Made by a program: the position numbers and the translations under genes. A DNA stretch of 64,000 bases from Anaeramoeba flamelloides. Its lineage: Eukaryota > Metamonada > Anaeramoebidae. Below, one piece after another: positions 11,760 through 23,278 of the stretch (position 1 is the first letter of the stretch; every line of letters begins with the position of its first letter). The stretch is taken from contig JANTQA010000023.1 of the NCBI GenBank assembly GCA_027625915.1, positions 21,638,001-21,702,000 on the forward strand, given 5' to 3'. The notes below the pieces were generated by a model, which was not told the origin of the DNA, did not search any database, and saw only the letters and a program-made list of their open reading frames with translations.

Positions 11760-12587
11760 CTTTCAACTTGTTTTTTAAATTGACTACAGCCTATAGACTA
11801 TTAGCACACACAAAAAGATAACGATTTCGGTTTCAAAATTTCAAAATAAGACACAAAAAAAAAAGTTAATGATGCAAATAAAAAATATTTGGTCCAAATA
11901 ATAACATACAATTTTTTTTTTTTTTCGCCTTAAACTTTAATCTTAAAACGAAAATTATTTGCTCTGATCCAATAACTAGATCTTTTAAAAAAAAATTTTT
12001 TTTTATGCATGATTTTATTTATTAAGGTGTACCCTAAAAAGTCAACAGATGTATTCAAATTTTTTTTTATTTCTTTTTTTTTTGAGTTAAAATTTTTGGT
12101 ATTTTTTGAAGTTGTTCAATTCCTTTTATTTTAGTCTTTGAAATAGTAGTCTTTATTTTTGGATTTGTTTGATAAAAATATTTGAAAAGAGAATTTTAAA
12201 AAAAATAGAGAGTTTAAAAAATTATTTTAGGAATCAACGATTTTATCCTAAAGATTAACCAATATATGCTTTTTAAGAGAAGATTATTTATGGCCACTTA
12301 TAAACATAATATGGTTGATTGCTCAAGAAGTATATATCTTTTCTCAAAAAGTTAAATTTTATCCTATTTTTGGTATTGCCTAATAAATGGGAAACAATTT
12401 TCACTTCATTTTTAATTTCCTTTTTCAAATTGATTTCATAAAATTTAATCTACTTCTTCTTTGAGAACCCAATTTAGTAAATAGAAAATTATGAAAAATG
12501 AAGGGAAAATTCTTTTACACTTTTTGGGAAAATATCAATAAATAATTGTTTTCCTTGTTTTTAGGCTGTAAAAAACTTTTTATAAAT
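11760..12587. other. AT-rich spacer, nothing recognised
   Basis: Poly-A/T tracts and no frame with coding character. It serves as 3' flank of the PH-domain gene. Confidence 0.4.
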
Positions 12588-13339
12588 TTAGGAGATTGGA
12601 AAAAGTGAAATGTGATCTAAGAGACGGAGTCTTTCAGAATATGGGACTAATACATTTAAAAAAAGTCTTGTAATTGCTTGTCTGGATTTAGGCATATTCT
12701 TCTTGTTGAAAACTGTCACTAAACCGAGAGTGGGTCGTTATTTGATTTTTTTTTGTGATCAAAAAGGGAATATTTACTTTTGTTTGCTTTTGCCATTTTT
12801 GATAATAAATAATTCGTTTTTAAGAACTTGAAATCACCAAGATTGTCAAGTAAGTGAAGTTTAGGTTTGTAAGTTGGCAAGTTATTTGTTCTTGGCGTTT
12901 TTTGGTTGCATGATTTGAAACACTTGAGCCATTGAATCCCATTTGATCGATCATGAGTCGAAAAGTTTATTGTTCCAAATTGTTTGTGTGTCAATCGAAA
13001 ATAGAACTTTCTATCTTTTTTCTTTTTTTTTCGTGGTTCATACACCGAAACTGTGTATCCGTTAATTTTGTATATTTGTTTGGGGGGTTTGTTCGCTTCA
13101 TATTCTTTTTTTGTTTTATAAATCTCTAATTGTTTTTGGATTAAAATAATATATCTCTTTTTTTGCGATTTTATTCTCGCTTTTTGTTTTGCATTGTTTT
13201 TGGAATTTATTTTTTTTGTTTGCGAATAATTTAGAATTTTGGAAAATTTAAGTGAATATTTGAATTTTCAGTAAAAAAAAAATAAGAAAGATGAACTACT
13301 ACCAGACTTACAACCAACGAGGTTAAGGTAACCTTGCAT
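12588..13339 (-). CDS. PH-domain protein, two or three exons
   Basis: Exon 1 is 13339-13312 (MQGYLNLVG), then donor GTAAGT. Acceptor AAAAAG at 13180 opens exon 2 with S-RIKSQKKRYIILIQKQLE. The 132-nt intron keeps frame. The translation is a complete pleckstrin-homology fold: GYL first strand, KKRYIILIQKQLEIYK strands, GYTVSVYE, KFYFRLTHKQ, and the C-terminal helix NGIQWLKCFKS with its invariant Trp. PH domains bind phosphoinositides or proteins at membranes; the Lys/Arg-rich first loop favours lipid binding (inference). Reading exon 2 to the TAG at 12719 gives 162 aa. Alternatively, donor A|GTAAAT at 12778 joins an exon at 12676-12588 whose coding-like sequence includes LVPYSERLRLLDHI and ends TAA, giving 172 aa. 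The gene is divergent from the one starting 20 bp away at 13360. Confidence 0.75.
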
Positions 13340-13359
13340 AAGAAAAAAAAGTAGAAAAA

Positions 13360-14238
13360 ATGTTTTTTTTAATTGAATGGTTTTCATTTTGGGAAAAATT
13401 AAAATACAAACAAACTGGAAAGTGTTTTTGTTATAAACTAACCCTCTAAATTAAGATTTATTAATTTTTTTCAACATTTCTTTACTTTTTTTAGGTTGAA
13501 CAAAATTAACTCAAGACCCAAAATTTTGCTGAGAGTAAGGTGTCTTTATCATAAACTGAACTTTGAAAATGATCAACTGATCAAACTTTATTCCGGCAAC
13601 CTTAGTCAACAAAAAACTACAAGAAACTTTCGGTATTGGATATTCTTGTCCAAACCCTCTTTTATTAACTTTTACTGATAAAGATTCAATTTAGAACTTT
13701 TTTTTCAAATCCACTAATGTTAAAATTGGCAAAAAAAATCAGGTAAAATGCGTTAATATTTTTGAGTCAATTGGTTTTACTCAAATTATTTCATAAAAAA
13801 AAGAAAATCTCTATTTGTACTACAAATTGAGAGATAGTTAACCTTAACAAATTTAGTCAATAATGAAAACCCACAAAGTTATCTTTGAAAGAAATTCCAG
13901 GGTGTAATATTGTGATAATCATTGTACACAATCTCAGTCGGTTTTTATTTCCAATTTCGATGGTGGAAGTGTAAATAATTAACAAATTGTTTATTCAAAA
14001 TCTTTCCAAATTTTAACAAAATTAAGACAAGTAAAAAGAAGAACTTTAATCTTTTTTGTTGTTTATTAAATTTGATCTCTTTTTTAATTTTTAGCAGATT
14101 TTTGTAAACAAACAAGATCTGACTGGGATGATTTTCAAAGATTTAAACTTGAACCGACTTAGTTGGTCAAGGTTTTCAAGAGAATTATCATTGATAAACC
14201 AGAGTAATATTTTTATCATATTTGAATTACAAAAGTAA
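13360..14238 (+). CDS. Multi-exon gene of unknown function
   Basis: Exons with matching phases: 13360-13421 (ATG start, MFFLIEWFSFWEKLKYKQTG), 13495-13632, 13695-13742, then 13857-13901, 13938-13970 and 14095-14238 ending TAA. Acceptors are T-rich; the first intron has an ACTAAC branch-like motif. The link between 13742 (phase 2) and 13857 (phase 0) is unresolved and may need a short exon near 13804. Recognisable sequence features are RPKILLRVRCLYHKLNFEND and, in the last exon, NKQDLTGMIFKDLNLNRLSW, which looks like a ubiquitin-like or RBD-type alpha/beta module, but I cannot name the family. It shares a roughly 20-bp promoter gap with the PH gene on the other strand, so the two may be co-regulated (inference). 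Confidence 0.5.
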
Positions 14239-14429
14239 ATAAGTGATCCAAAAAAAACACAGTTTTTGTAAAAAACTTAATTTACTTATATGTAGTGTCA
14301 ATATAATTAACTAAACCAAAATTAACATTGATCAATGATAAATCAAATCATATTTGTAATTGATGGAATTTTTTATTGCGACGAATAAGTGTCAATAATT
14401 TGAAAATTTATGAACTAACCTAAAAATAA

Positions 14430-15230
14430 TTTACCACTTCTTGAAATTGAAAAACCAAGTAATAGACATGATTACTGAAATTCCAAACTTTATTTGAAAA
14501 CGTTTTTCTAAAATGAGTTTTTGTTTTTGAAAATTTTTATTATTTTTCTTATTGTTGAAAAGTTTGAAATACAAACATATTTTCAATTTTTTTATGAAAA
14601 AAATAATTGTTTCATTGAGAGAAGAATGAAATCTTTTGATCTGTAAAGAAAGTGTTTAAAATTCTTGAAAAATAAAAACCATATGTTTTGAAATAACTCA
14701 GTTTAACTTGATGTACTTTATTTTAAAAAAAATTACAAATACATTTTGTAAATCTCTAAAAATAAATACAATTTTGATTCAAAGAAATAATTCAAATCCT
14801 TTTTTCTTTTTATTGAAAAAAACAATCGAAGAAAAAGAACCAAACTATTAAATTAAAAATTCTTCCGATATACGTTTTTTAGAACCTGGAAAATTCGACT
14901 TATAATCAAAAAAAATACTTTTTAATTTAATTATTTTTAATCAATAATTAACAACCCAACCTTAATTCTTTTTCAGTGTACTGTTAGTATATCAAAAATT
15001 AAATCGATCAAATAGATTTTGCTATTCTTTCCCAATTTTTTACAAATTTACAAACGAATAAAACTAATTCTTTTTAATAAATCTAATAATAAAAAAAATA
15101 TAGATATTGTTGAACAACTGATTTTAATACAGTTCGATTTTTTCTATTGGTGTCTGAATAATTATATTGACTAATCTTTTAAATTTCAAGAAATTTAATT
15201 AATTATTGGAAACGTAAATCATTATCAATT
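14430..15230. repeat. Dispersed repeat R8, copy 1 (about 800 bp)
   Basis: Aligns by eye with 32490-33230 in the same orientation. Shared blocks include GAGAGAAGAA...GATCTGTAA against GGAGAAGAA...GACCTGTGA, then ATTTGATTCAAAGAAT-like and AATAAAACTAATTC blocks. Strongly diverged and non-coding. Class unknown. Confidence 0.45.
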
Positions 15231-15261
15231 TTTTTCTAATTTTCAAGGACTATATATTAAT

Positions 15262-15372
15262 TCATTTAGAGTTCATTGTCCTTATTGTCAAGAAATTTAG
15301 TAGTAAATACTTATTTTTTGAATTATGAGTTTTTATTAAAAGTTCTAAATAAAAATTTAGAACTTATTGTAG
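15262..15372 (+). mobile_element. LINE 3' tail fragment
   Basis: Ends in a TCTAAATAAAAATTTAGAA segment that matches the LINE 3' UTR at 24440-24475 and 34850-34870. It is followed directly by an R3 palindrome, the same arrangement as at 9883-10410 and 24100-24870. Confidence 0.5.
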
Positions 15373-15840
15373 TACCTTATGGTGCAGTCAATTTTCTTAG
15401 AGTGCCTGTGTTTTTTTTTTTTATTATTTGAGAAATAAAGTGAAAATTAAATAAATTTTCTCTTTATTCCTTAAATTAAAAAAAAACCTAAGGAACTTTT
15501 CAACAGTTTTCTATTTATTTGTAAAATCATTAGATGTTCGTTAGGTTTTTTTGAGTTTTCTATTTTATTTGTGAAATCTTTTGATTTTCGTTTGGTTTTT
15601 TTACTTTAGTAATAAACAGAAAATTTTTTAAAATTTTATGTTTATTTTAAAAAGTAAAAAAACCGAGAAAACTTCACAAATAAAATAGAAAACCTCAAAA
15701 AAAAACCTAGAACACTTCACAAATAAACAGGAAACCCAAAAAAACCTAACAGCTATTTTCCATAATTTAAAAGAATAGAACAAAATCAAGTATTTATCTT
15801 TATTCTTTTAAATTTAGGAAAAGTTAACTGGTTTTTTTAT
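15373..15840. repeat. Hierarchical palindromic repeat R3
   Basis: Starts beside GTAGTACCTTATGGTGCAGT and shows mirrored arms TTCGTTAGGTTTTTTTGAG against AACCTCAAAAAAAAACCTAG. Inner mirrored arms flank GTTTATTTTAAAAAGTAAAA. Confidence 0.6.
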
Positions 15841-15849
15841 TTTTAATTT

Positions 15850-16409
15850 TTGAAATAAACTTGAATTTTCATATAAATTAAATTTCTTAATAAATGGTCC
15901 ATGTTACATTTGAATTTAGAATTGCTTTTTTACCGTTTAGAAGTTTTTCCCCTCGCAGTGAAAAGTTTGCAAATTAATGATTTTTTCTCTTTTTTATTTT
16001 TTCGACAGTGTTTTGTCAAAATGGAAAATGAAAATGAAATTTTGGAAAGAAGTAACAGGTGAATTAATGAAAAAATTGGTTTCAAATATGAAAAAAAGAT
16101 TATATTTCGTTTTTCAAATGGAAAGAGAATCGATTAAATGGATTTTACTAATTTTTTAAAATTTCTATTTTTTATGTAATGTTTCTTTCAAAATGCACAT
16201 CCCATTTTTTTTTAATCGTTTTTTTTATTTTTTTTTCTTTTATTTTTAGATAAAAAATAAATATCTCTTGAGTATAGTATTGAATATTAAAATCGAAATT
16301 TTTATATTATAATAGATTACTTTAATTATTAAAATAATTTTTCTTTAAAATTTGATTTTTCATCGGCCAATATTTTTGAAAGGGGGTTTATTTTCTGTAT
16401 ATTACAAAA
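15850..16409. other. AT-rich spacer, one doubtful ORF
   Basis: A short frame at 15977-16159 follows a TTTTTTCGACAG acceptor-like site, but it lacks a start codon in context and any recognisable motif. I do not call it a gene. Confidence 0.3.
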
Positions 16410-17000
16410 ATTAAGGAAAACCTAACGAAAAGTGTCCTACAAGTGCCTAGATTTTTTTTTACGTTTTGGAATAAACCAATAATTTAATAAATTTTTGGTT
16501 TATATATTAAATTAAAAAAAGCCTAAGGGTTCTTTTCTTAAACTTTTCTGTTTTATCTGTTAAGTTTTCTAGGTTTTTTTGAGGTTTTCTATTTTATTTC
16601 TGAAGTGTTCTAGGTTTTTTTGAGGATTTCTATTTTATTTTGAAAACCTATTGATTTTCGAAACAAATAGAAAACCCCAAAAAACCTAACAAAAATCTAT
16701 TGATTTTCTTAATAAATAGAAAACTCAAAAAAACCTAACAAAAATCGATAGATTTAACAAATAAAATAGAAAATCCCAAGATAACCTAGGTACTCTACCA
16801 AATAAAACAGAAAACCTTGACTACCCTTTTCCAAAATTCAAAAAAATATAGAAAAATCAAATTTTTTACTAAATTCTTTTACATTCAGGATAATCTAGCA
16901 AAAGGTGTCATTCAAGTACCGTGATTTTTTTTTACTTTTAGAAATTAACCCAAAATTCAAAAAAAATTTTTGTTTATTTCAAAAATTAAAAAAAATCTAA
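16410..17000. repeat. Hierarchical palindromic repeat R3, long copy
   Basis: Contains at least six of the short modules, alternating TTCTAGGTTTTTTTGAGG on one arm and AGAAAACCCCAAAAAACC on the other, plus several ATCGATAGATTTAACAAATA-type units. The longest R3 copy in the window. Confidence 0.6.
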
Positions 17001-17483
17001 GGGAATAATCAAAAAAAAAATAATTTATATTCAATTTATTTGAATAAATAATTCTTTAATAGCCAATATAATTGATTATCCTATTGTAAAGATATTTATT
17101 AAAAATAAAATACTTTTAAAATATTTGATTATAACCTCTTAACAGTGAAAAAAAAAATATTCAAATATTTTACTATTTAATTTGAAAAAAAATCTTAATA
17201 GAACTTGGAAAATTGGATAATCCAACTTTATATGATAAAATATTCTTAAAAATAATCGTTGATCAAAGATCTTTTATTAATGAATAGTGTTTATTATAAG
17301 CGAGGTTATCAAAAAGGAAACAATTAGCAAATATTTAATTTTTTTTTTCAAAAATTTTTTTCATGATCGTTTTGAGTTTTCGAATTGCTTTAATTTTTTT
17401 TTTCTTTTTTCATTTTTTTTTTTCAATTTCTTCAGAAGGAAAATTCTTTAATGGAAGTTAATGTAAAATAATACAGCAACACA

Positions 17484-17504
17484 CCCCCCCCCACACACAC
17501 ACAC
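17484..17504. repeat. C9 run plus (CA)n
   Basis: A run of nine C followed by CA dinucleotides, striking in such AT-rich DNA. Confidence 0.8.
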
Positions 17505-17753
17505 CCATCCAATGTGGAAACTTAGTCTGTAATTTTCAAAGGTGTTTTTAAATTGTAAATATTTTGAAATATCACGACTAAAAAATTGTCAAAAAGATTT
17601 TTGATTAAGGGACGATTAACTCTTATTTATTTTGTTTCCCAAAGGTAATAGGGTAATTATTTTTAACAAGAGTACTATTAAACCAGATACACAACCCCAT
17701 TAATCAACTTTAGAGAACTGGGTTGTCATTTTTAAAAGAATTTATTTTTCCCA

Positions 17754-17957
17754 ATGAAATTTTCAGTCAAAAGATCAGATCCATTTTTTGTTCTATTTTT
17801 AGATCAAATGATAAAAGGAAAAATTTGCAAAAAAATTTTATTTGAAAGTAATCTCACTTTGAGTAATTTCTGGGTGTCTGTATTAACAAATAACAATGAA
17901 GCTGTAATCTTATTTGAAAAAAAAACAATAACAATAAATCAAATATCGAATCCTTGA
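17754..17957 (+). CDS. Unknown ORF or terminal exon, 67 residues
   Basis: ATG to TGA frame with coding-like codon variety (GTGTCTGTA, CTCACT). The text SDPFFVLFLDQMIKGKIC and VLTNNNEAVILFEKK has alternating strand-like character. An acceptor-like TTTTCAG lies at 17760-17766, so it could instead be the last exon of a plus-strand gene with an upstream exon near 17430-17465 (KENSLMEVN, followed by GTAAAA). Family unknown. Confidence 0.3.
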   Translation: MKFSVKRSDPFFVLFLDQMIKGKICKKILFESNLTLSNFWVSVLTNNNEAVILFEKKTITINQISNP

Positions 17958-17980
17958 AGATCTCAAAAATTGATCATCTA

Positions 17981-18508
17981 AACTAGATTCCAAAAATTTG
18001 GACACAGTTTAAATAATTGAAAGAACATCATTACTGGACTTTAAATTCAAATTGGAAAGAATTTTGATTTTACAAACAATTTCATTTTTTGTCTTTTTTG
18101 TTTTGTTTTCATTTCTTTTTTTGCAGTTACGTAATCTGTTTGGTTAGATCTCGAAATTTTTTTCAATGGTTGATAGAAGGTTAGTGTTGAGTTTGTTAAA
18201 TTGGGAAATAACATACAATTGGTAGATGGTATCTTATCATTTGATCGATCAACAATTGTTGGTGAAATTTCAACAAATTTACCAATACATTTTTTGTTCC
18301 GCTCGTTTCATTATTTTGGACACACCTGTTTTTATTTTTGAGTTTTAAATTTTTTTCTTTTATTTGGATGAAAATGATTACTTATAAAAACATTAATACC
18401 TTTTAACTTAAATGTAGTTTTATATTAGGTTTGGGAAAATACAATAAATTGGGTTTTTTTTTTGCCTATTTTTGATTTTGGGTGTGTCCAAATTTTTGAA
18501 ACGGGGTT
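17981..18508 (+). mobile_element. R2 TIR element, well-preserved copy (528 bp)
   Basis: Flanked by TA on both sides. Left terminus AACTAGATTCCAAAAATTTG, right terminus TTTTTGAAACGGGGTT. Interior is collinear with the copy at 61608-62136, and these two are the least diverged pair. No transposase frame, so non-autonomous. Confidence 0.75.
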
Positions 18509-18510
18509 TA

Positions 18511-20613
18511 TTTTATACACAAATATTTATTTAATTTCTTAAAATTGACCAGTTTAATTAATATTCTTTTTCAAACATTAAAAATATAAACACGGAACTT
18601 TTTGGTATTAAAATCAGTTATTTGATAATATCTAGTAAGTTTTTTATTAAATTTATGTATTTGAATTCGTTTTATTTGTTTGAAAATCTTTATAAAATTG
18701 TGAAATAATTGTAAATTCTATTGATAAATTTGATATTTGAGTGGTTAATAACCCATTGAATGAATTAAGTGTGAGTAATTAATTATTGGTTATAAATAAT
18801 CAAATTAAAAAATATTTCTTTAGATTCTAAGTTGAATTTTCTAGGTTTTAAAAAAGTATTTTGGGAGAATTTTTAATCTGATTTTTTGGTTCTTGATTAT
18901 TTTTCTCAGATTTTTTTTATTCAATAACGAGAAAAAATTGATTTGAACTGTCCTTTGAATCAAAAAATTATATATTTTTTACAAGTTTAAAATAATTAGA
19001 CTAATTTTTTGGAAATTAAGTAGATTTTTTAAACTGGGTTATTTGAGAACAAAGTGGATTTATTGTTAAAGTGTATTTTTGCACAATTCCTTTCCAGACA
19101 TTAAGATTTCTATCTTTTTTCAAAAGAAATAATTTTTTTTTTAATAATTCAGAAATATATTGAATTTTGAAGGAATCAATAATGGGAAAAATGGATCAAA
19201 ATTTTAAAAACAATAATTCATTTGGGAAAAAATAGCAGTAAAAGTAAGTTCTGTATTGTAGTTATCAGATTTTTACACGATTTTTCAATTTCAAGAGGGG
19301 GTAATATTTTTTTTGATTTTGCTATTAAATTTGCTTGAAGATTTTTTTTTTAGTTTTCTTGTCACTTAAAACAATTTTTAAAAAAAAATTACTTTTAGGG
19401 ATTTTCAAGCATAAGTTCAAATTAAAAAACATTTCAAAATTGTAAAAGTAACCGGAAAAAACTATTTAGAACAGCCTGTGGAAATCTTTTGTGTTTATAG
19501 ATTTGCAATAGAAATTATGAAATTGTAAAATCAAATTTTTCTGGGATCTCTGAAAAGAAAAATCATGTAAATTGTTATAATATCCCCTTTTTTGTAGAAA
19601 AAATTCTCAGTGGGTAAATTTAACTGAGAATTATGGAAATCTTTCCAGAGTTTTTAATAAATAATCTCCTGAATTTGAAAAAATGTTCCTGAATAAGTAC
19701 TGAAAAATTCTAAAAAATTTTAAAATTTTTAATTCAATTTCCATTTCTATAAATCTTTGAACTATTTCTAATCAAACATTCCCTGACAAAGAATATTTTA
19801 GAGAACAACTAATTTTACAGAGTTTCTTCTCACTTGACCACAGAAAATGTTTTATTCAAAGTTTGATCATAAAAATTTCAAAAAGGTTAATCAACAAAAA
19901 ATTTCCAAACATAAATTGCAATTTTTCTGTATTAGAAAATATTGAAAAAGGAATGGATAAAAGTGAATAAAAATTTCTTCTTAACTTCCGTTTGTTGCAT
20001 AAAAAAATGGAACAGAATTTTCATCAGCACTCTAAAATTATCTTTTATTTTTCAGAAGAAAAATATCAATTTTTTAATTCTAGAAATCAGTTTAAATTTT
20101 TTATTTTCTCTTATAGTGTTGGTGACTTTGATGATTTATTTTTAAATGAAGGATAATATTTCATAATGTGATTATTCTTGGAAAGCTGAATGAAAATTTT
20201 ATTTTCTTTATTTTACAATACAAAGTATTAATCGGATTTTAACACAAAATGTTTTGATCAAAGCTTTTTCAATTCAATAGAAATAGATCAATTTCAAAAA
20301 ATGAGATCATTTGAAATAAAACAAAAAGGAATAACTAATCTCTGGGTCATCAAAATTGTATTTATAACAACTAAATTATCATTTAATGTGACTTTCGAAT
20401 TATTTTCCATTCAAAAAACAATACTTTTTTCCCTTCAAAAAAGTTTTCAAAACAAATAAGGTACAAAATTTTCCAAACACACCCAAGACACATTTTGATT
20501 TTGAGTCAAATATTTTGATAGGTTTTCACTGATCTAAAAGACTACAGTTGTTAAGAGAAATTTATTTTTTTTGATTCTGTCTATTGAGACCTTTTTTTTA
20601 ATTTTTTTTTCTC
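18511..20613. other. AT-rich region with repeat R7 and isolated coding-like bits
   Basis: Contains a diverged inverted repeat at about 20001-20210 (arms ATGGAACAGAATTTTCAT and GAAAGCTGAATGAAAATTTT) matching 46604-46787. A coding-like stretch at 19819-19885 (SFFSLDHRKCFIQSLIIKIS) follows a TTTTACAG acceptor and precedes GTTAAT, and may be an exon. The ORF at 19942-20145 overlaps the repeat and I do not trust it. Confidence 0.3.
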
Positions 20614-22748
20614 ATGTCAAACTCAGATCAAACAGACAAAAATGAAAAACAAAAAGAAAAAAAAACAATAGAGCTAGAAGACAGCGAGACAACAGATGAA
20701 GACGATCTTACACAAAACGAACAAACCATAAAGCAATTTGGAGAAGAGGAAGAGGAAGAGGAAGAATTACCACCAGGACCATACTTTAAATTAGTTATAA
20801 GAAACATTTCGGTACAGTCTCTGATCTGAATTATTTTTTTTTTCTATTTAAAGTTGCCTCCAGACTGAAATTTATAAGAAATTTTCAATTACTTTTGTTT
20901 AAATTGTTACAAGTGTTTTGTGAACTTGAAGTTAATTGTCTTTAAAATTCGCCCCTTTTTATTCCATTGTAAAAAATTTTTGATTAAATTGTTGTATTAA
21001 AAAAAAAAAAGTAACAATAATTTTTAATTTTAAAATCCTCTTGAAAATTTTTTCATCCCTTAACTTGTTGGTAAAAACCCCAAAAGAAAATTTTAGGTCA
21101 ACGGTACAGTCAGCCCAAGTTTTTCCAAAAAAAGAAAAAGATCAAGAAAAAGAAAAGAAAAAGATCAAAAAAAATTGATCGTTCCAAAATTAAAATACCG
21201 TTTATTTTCGAAAAAACTGAAACAATCTTTATTTTATTTCATTTTACCTTTCAATTAAGTTAATATGTTCAACCTCTGCTGAAAATTTCTTCGACTTTAA
21301 GATTTTTAGAACCTTTCTCTTTTTGATCTCAAATCGATGATAAAACCAAAAAAAAAAAAAATATTGATCAATCCTTTATTCGAGAATCGCACCTTTTCTT
21401 CAATAAAACACCATCAATTTACTATACAAGAACACTTCTCATTCTTTTCTTTTTCTTTAATCACAAAAAATAACTAATAAAAATCATTTTCGTTTGCAAG
21501 ATTCGTAATTCGGCTGTCGAACAACCAAAAATCCGATTCACCTTTGGGGGCAATTTTAAGATTGTTGACAACCGACATAAGGGAGGGAAAATTGAGGAAA
21601 TTGGAGAAAAAGGGAAGCAATTTACAACGGGGAAAACGACCCAAGATGAAAATGGAAGTGGGAATCTATTTTCAAACTCATTTACAAAATATAAAAGGTT
21701 TAAGAGTTATGAAGAGATTTCCAAGCACGAATTGACAATAGAATTAATTTCTATGGGGTGCTGCAAAACAACGTCTCAAGGAAGTGCCAAGATTAATTTA
21801 TTAGAACTCGCTAATAGCCACATCCAACGTGAAGTCAAAACTGAAATTCAAAAAAAGGGAAATCATAAAATAACAGCGATAGTTTCGTTCCATTGCTATT
21901 TCCAAGAAGTGTGGAATTACAATTTACATTTTTATGAATTTGAAGGGACAAATTTATTGAAAAATAAAAAGGACAACGCGCCAGATCCACTAATCAAATT
22001 GAAAATCAAATCCGCGTTTATGAATTATTTCAAGAGTGATAAGAATTTTTTTAAGCGTAGTTGTACCTCCGAACACGAATTAAACACCAACAACCCAAGG
22101 TGGGTAGAAGTTGGTAACCTTACCTACCGAGGCATTTTTTCAGAACTTGAAAATGAAGATTTAATTGTAAATTTTTTTTTTTTATTTTTTATTTTTAGAA
22201 TTAAGGGACTAATCTCTATTAAATTTTTTTACCTTAATTTTATAGAGATTGAGAAAATTTTTTGCAAATTACTTAGATTTGAAAACCCCTGTTTATTTTT
22301 AAACTCAAATTTATTTCTAGATAAGGAATCTTTATTTAGAAATTGGTCAAGAAAAAAAATAATAGAGACTCGTTCCTTAATCAATTTTCTTTTTGATTAC
22401 TTTTGCAAATTTTTGTTGTACTTTTTCAAATTTTTGTTTTTTTTTCACTTTTCTTTTTTACCTTTCCTTTTCCATTTTCAAATTTTTTATGAATGTTTTT
22501 CGAACGGCTCTGTTACCAATATTTTATTAATTCTATAGTTAATGGAAAAAATGACAGTTAATAAAATGTTAATAAAATCACCCAAAATTTTTGTACGAAT
22601 AAATTATTCAAAAAATTCCAATTTTAACTTGAAAACATTTCTAGAAATTGGAAAAACAAAAATCCAGAGATTATTTTTTTGTCTTAGATTAAATACCTTT
22701 CCTAATTCTGACTATTCACTCGGAATTGAAGAATCAAAAACTTTGTAA
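20614..22748 (+). CDS. C2-domain protein, three exons, 357 aa
   Basis: Exons 20614-20811, 21501-22166 and 22539-22748, all phase 0, ATG to TAA. Donors are GTACAG and GTAAAT; acceptors are TTTGCAAG (with ACTAATAA upstream) and TTCTATAG. The N-terminus is hydrophilic and acidic with a Glu run, then PPGPYFKLVIRNIS starts a first C2-like strand set. Exon 2 carries KIRFTFGG and KHELTIELISMGCC, then a second C2-like start, EVWNYNLHFYEFEGTNLL, with APDPLIKLKI. Exon 3 closes the second sandwich. C2 domains bind membranes or proteins, often via calcium; the usual acidic calcium loops are not well conserved, so calcium-independent binding is likelier (inference). The second intron hosts a TTAA MITE (22201-22380). 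Confidence 0.7.
22201..22380 (+). mobile_element. TTAA MITE inside intron 2 of the C2 gene
   Basis: Begins TTAAGGGACTAATCTCTATT and ends AGAGACTCGTTCCTTAA. The roughly 20-bp imperfect inverted ends and TTAA at both borders fit a piggyBac-type target duplication. Two related copies: 26131-26316 and about 30561-30741. No coding capacity. Confidence 0.75.
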
Positions 22749-23278
22749 ATGAAAATTAGTTGATCAAAAAACTTTTTGAATTGTAAAAAATTATACTTAT
22801 ATTTGAAATTTAAAAAGGGTGCAATGTAATGGGGTAAAATTACAAATGTTTAAATCAATAAAAATTAATCTATTATTTTATGGATTAGTTATATTCAATC
22901 TAACCCAAAAATATTTTAAATTGATTGATATTTGTTTAAATTAAAAAAAGTCACAAAATTTTTAAAAATTAATACACACTTCCCCTACCAATAATCAATA
23001 AAACTGAAGCAAAAATAGACCAAGCTCAAATTTCAATTTATAAAAGAAGATATAAATTCAAAAAGAAATTAGAAATTCTGGGGGTATTGAACATATATCC
23101 AAAATTTAGAATTTTCAAAAAATGATAATGAAAATATTAATTGGAAATAGAAAACTTAAAATTATTAAATGTAAATCTAAACCAATTTGGAGAAAATCTA
23201 ATAATCAATAGTTCTGGATCGAAGGGTCAAGAGTATTTAAAAATTATTTGGTATAATAATAATATATCAACCAGTCAT

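Noticed and set aside
19942-20145. 67-codon ORF
   Set aside because: No ATG start, and it overlaps the inverted repeat R7, so part of the frame is repeat-derived.
22167-22538. Read-through continuation of the C2 gene frame
   Set aside because: The extra residues come from T tracts and the TTAA MITE; splicing it out restores a phase-0 join to a better C2-like ending.
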